A stretch of 16,608 bases of DNA from Chloroflexota bacterium. GTDB lineage: Bacteria > Chloroflexota > Anaerolineae > Anaerolineales > Anaerolineaceae. The notes below the pieces were generated by a model that made no database searches, was not told the DNA's origin, and saw nothing but the letters and a program-made list of their open reading frames with translations. The stretch spans positions 1 through 16,608 of the forward strand of contig JAJUJY010000093.1 in NCBI GenBank assembly GCA_029265085.1, read 5' to 3'. The translations under genes and the position numbers were made by a program. The first letter of the stretch is position 1; each line of letters starts with the position of its first letter. Positions 15,286 to 16,608 of this stretch are shown here, in pieces.

Positions 15286-15624
15286 TTATTCAGCCTTAAT
15301 TTCCTCGCTGGGTGGGGTCATCTTTGCTTTTTGTTCTTCCAGAATGACCTGTCCTTTGCGCTGAAGTTCAGCGGCCTGTTCTTTGGCCTTGGCTAATAAT
15401 TCCTCAGCCTTTTTTACGGCCTCGTTTGCGGCCAGCTCGGCCTGTCCATACAGGTCGGTTACTGATTCGGAGGTTTTATCGCGCAGTTCAATCGCTTTTT
15501 CTTTGATTACTGTACGGGTTTCCTCACCAGATTGCGGGGCCAGCAGGAGGGCTGCAACGGCTCCGGTCAGGCTGCCAACAATGAAACCAACCAGAAACGC
15601 ACCAAATTCGTCGTTCTTTGCCAT
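15286..15624 (-). CDS. YtxH-like small membrane protein
   Basis: A 112-residue protein. An N-terminal glycine/alanine-rich transmembrane helix (about 8-30) ends in 'LLLAPQSGEETR' (26-37), the hallmark of YtxH-domain proteins. It is followed by a charged, Ala/Lys/Glu-rich helix likely to form a coiled coil (about 38-100). YtxH proteins are linked to the general stress response in Bacillus; their molecular role is not settled. The ATG has AGGAG about 10 nt upstream. It follows the YtxG-like gene by 39 nt on the same strand and probably shares its transcript. It ends at the bidirectional terminator shared with nnr. Confidence 0.87.
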   Translation of the reverse strand: MAKNDEFGAFLVGFIVGSLTGAVAALLLAPQSGEETRTVIKEKAIELRDKTSESVTDLYGQAELAANEAVKKAEELLAKAKEQAAELQRKGQVILEEQKAKMTPPSEEIKAE

Positions 15625-15663
15625 GTCTTATCTCTCCTTTCGAATATTATGCTGAAGCCCAAC

Positions 15664-16128
15664 TCATCTCCGGTCTGGGCGGAGCATATCGAACAATTTT
15701 TTCAAACCGGCCAGATATTCATTCATCTTAATGATTGGCTGAACCAGGTTGTTTGACAAGAAAACAGTCGTGCCGCGTAAATTGTTGACTGTTTCATTGG
15801 TTGTATCTAAGATGGGCTTTATCTCATTTTGGAGCAAATTAATTAACGTAGCTAACTGGATGATTAATACAATTAACGCCACGCCCAATACCAGCGATTC
15901 AAGCGCCATAAATATGATGAAGATATCGCGAACGCGAGCGGTCGTTCCTTCGGGCGCGACAGCCAGCATGACAATACCAAAGATAATCAACCCAAGGATG
16001 ATCACGGCAACAATGGTTGCAATGATCACACGCTGGCGTGATTGTTTCACATCGTCCGAAGACGTAGTTTGTGGCGCCGGATTTTCCGGTGGGGGCAATT
16101 GAGGGGTAGTTACAGTATTCTCTTCCAT
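15664..16128 (-). CDS. Two-helix membrane protein, DUF948/YtxG-like
   Basis: A 154-residue protein with a proline-rich polar N-terminus (1-30) and two transmembrane segments (about 33-57 and 69-97). An amphipathic tail with regularly spaced hydrophobic residues follows, including 'LVQPIIKMNEYLAGL' (128-142). The second helix plus tail resembles DUF948/YtxG proteins, though these usually have only one helix, so the match is inferred. Being followed by a YtxH-like gene reproduces the Bacillus ytxG-ytxH order and supports the call. I chose the ATG at 16128; an upstream TTG at 16179 would place the TATAAT promoter box inside the gene. There is no ribosome site. Confidence 0.72.
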   Translation of the reverse strand: MEENTVTTPQLPPPENPAPQTTSSDDVKQSRQRVIIATIVAVIILGLIIFGIVMLAVAPEGTTARVRDIFIIFMALESLVLGVALIVLIIQLATLINLLQNEIKPILDTTNETVNNLRGTTVFLSNNLVQPIIKMNEYLAGLKKLFDMLRPDRR

Positions 16129-16138
16129 AAGCTTATTT

Positions 16139-16147
16139 ATTATAGCA
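16139..16147 (-). promoter_or_regulatory. Extended -10 promoter, nearly leaderless start
   Basis: The minus strand reads TGCTATAAT, ending 10 nt before the ATG at 16128. The predicted leader is only about 3-5 nt, too short for a ribosome site. The same nine bases occur before the glycosylase gene. Confidence 0.6.
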
Positions 16148-16219
16148 TAAGGATTTTTCGGATAGTCTATATTGTGCAACGAATTTCTATGTTTTTGCTC
16201 AATATTTGGTGTGGAAATT

Positions 16220-16228
16220 TGGTATGAT
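16220..16228 (+). promoter_or_regulatory. Extended -10 promoter of the right-edge membrane protein gene
   Basis: TGGTATGAT on the plus strand is an extended -10 with five of six hexamer matches, predicting a start near 16235 and a leader of about 37 nt that includes GGGGAGGGGAG. It faces away from the extended -10 at 16139-16147. Confidence 0.5.
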
Positions 16229-16248
16229 TAGAAATTGTTGGTGAAATC

Positions 16249-16275
16249 ATGGGGAGGGGAGACATATATTCATGA
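16249..16275 (+). other. Possible eight-codon leader ORF overlapping the next start
   Basis: An ATG at 16249 opens a reading frame encoding MGRGDIYS. Its TGA overlaps the ATG of the following gene as ATGA. It would carry translation through the purine-rich ribosome site (16251-16262). It has no clear ribosome site of its own and may be chance. Confidence 0.25.
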
Positions 16276-16608
16276 CAAAAAGCACACTGATCAAAAAAAT
16301 ATTTTGCTGGAGCACCCCAATTATTCTTGGAATACTTATGATGCTGCCCAGATTATTTTCAGCACAATTTGGTCTATTGGATGATGGGTTGACGCTGAAA
16401 ATGAGTAATTTAATGACCCAAGATCCTTTAGTATTTTTGAGAGAAGCAGAAACCGGGAGATTTCGACCAATCTATTGGCTTTTTTATTATTTTCAGTTCA
16501 AAAATTTTAAGTATGATCCATCCAATTACTTTGCACTAAACTTAATTTTATGGATAGCTTCCATTGTTGGAATAATGTACTTCATTTTCCTTTGGACGAA
16601 AAATTCCC
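16272..16608 (+). CDS. Membrane protein, probable GT-C-like glycosyltransferase, N-terminal part (cut by window edge)
   Basis: The 112 visible residues begin with a lysine-containing N-terminus and a transmembrane helix (about 9-29). A loop with 'GLLDDG' (34-39) and 'GRFRPIYW' (62-69) leads to a second hydrophobic segment (about 87-108). An acidic pair in the first extracytoplasmic loop followed by 'GRFRP' is typical of multi-span GT-C-like membrane proteins (ArnT/PMT relatives), which move sugars from lipid carriers outside the membrane; this is inferred from pattern only. GGGGAG lies about 10-12 nt before the ATG. The 240 bases 16321-16560 have about 33% GC by hand count, far below nnr (53% in 14161-14220), suggesting a different origin. 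Confidence 0.6.
   Translation, partial: MTKSTLIKKIFCWSTPIILGILMMLPRLFSAQFGLLDDGLTLKMSNLMTQDPLVFLREAETGRFRPIYWLFYYFQFKNFKYDPSNYFALNLILWIASIVGIMYFIFLWTKNS

Noticed and set aside
16129..16179. TTG-started extension of the YtxG-like protein
   Set aside because: It includes the TGCTATAAT promoter box and lacks a ribosome site.

Overview
The window looks like chromosomal DNA of a free-living bacterium of moderate GC content. Protein style suggests the Chloroflexota, most likely an Anaerolineae-type anaerobe. Hints are a NuoE/HndA-type electron-transfer subunit, a soluble GAF kinase with a KdpE-like regulator, a divergent Fpg/Nei glycosylase, a spermidine-synthase-like membrane fusion and tandem AlaDH/PNT-fold dehydrogenases. 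No rRNA or protein marker fixes the taxon, so this is inference. I saw no tRNA, rRNA, CRISPR array, insertion sequence or phage gene.

Left part (1-7453), all on the minus strand. A NuoE/HndA-like [2Fe-2S] subunit runs off the left edge. Upstream of it lies a two-component operon: a soluble GAF-HisKA-HATPase kinase overlaps an OmpR-type regulator by ATGA, with a hairpin behind. Next come two overlapping type IV ABC exporter genes. Their motif asymmetry identifies a heterodimer with one degenerate and one consensus ATP site; a strong terminator follows. A divergent Fpg/Nei DNA glycosylase has its own extended -10 promoter.

Middle part (7556-11337). Two tandem AlaDH/PNT-fold dehydrogenases share nearly half of their residues in the N-terminal part. 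Both carry Arg where alanine dehydrogenase has its catalytic Lys. They are divergent from an orphan MalK/MsmK/UgpC-type sugar-import ATPase that has an excellent promoter, a strong ribosome site and a bidirectional terminator.

Right part (11345-16608). A seven-segment membrane protein fused to a spermidine-synthase-like domain overlaps a DUF1461-type membrane protein by ATGA. Divergent from it is the bifunctional NAD(P)H-hydrate repair enzyme Nnr, followed by a near-perfect bidirectional hairpin. Then comes a YtxG/YtxH-like pair of small membrane proteins. At the edge a much AT-richer plus-strand gene begins, encoding the N-terminus of a membrane protein that resembles polyprenyl-phosphate-sugar (GT-C) glycosyltransferases.

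Two themes stand out. Several minus-strand promoters use an extended -10 (TGCTATAAT) or a perfect TATAAT only 7-10 nt before the ATG, implying leaderless or nearly leaderless mRNAs. The least explained biology is the tandem AlaDH/PNT pair, whose substrate cannot be read from the sequence.
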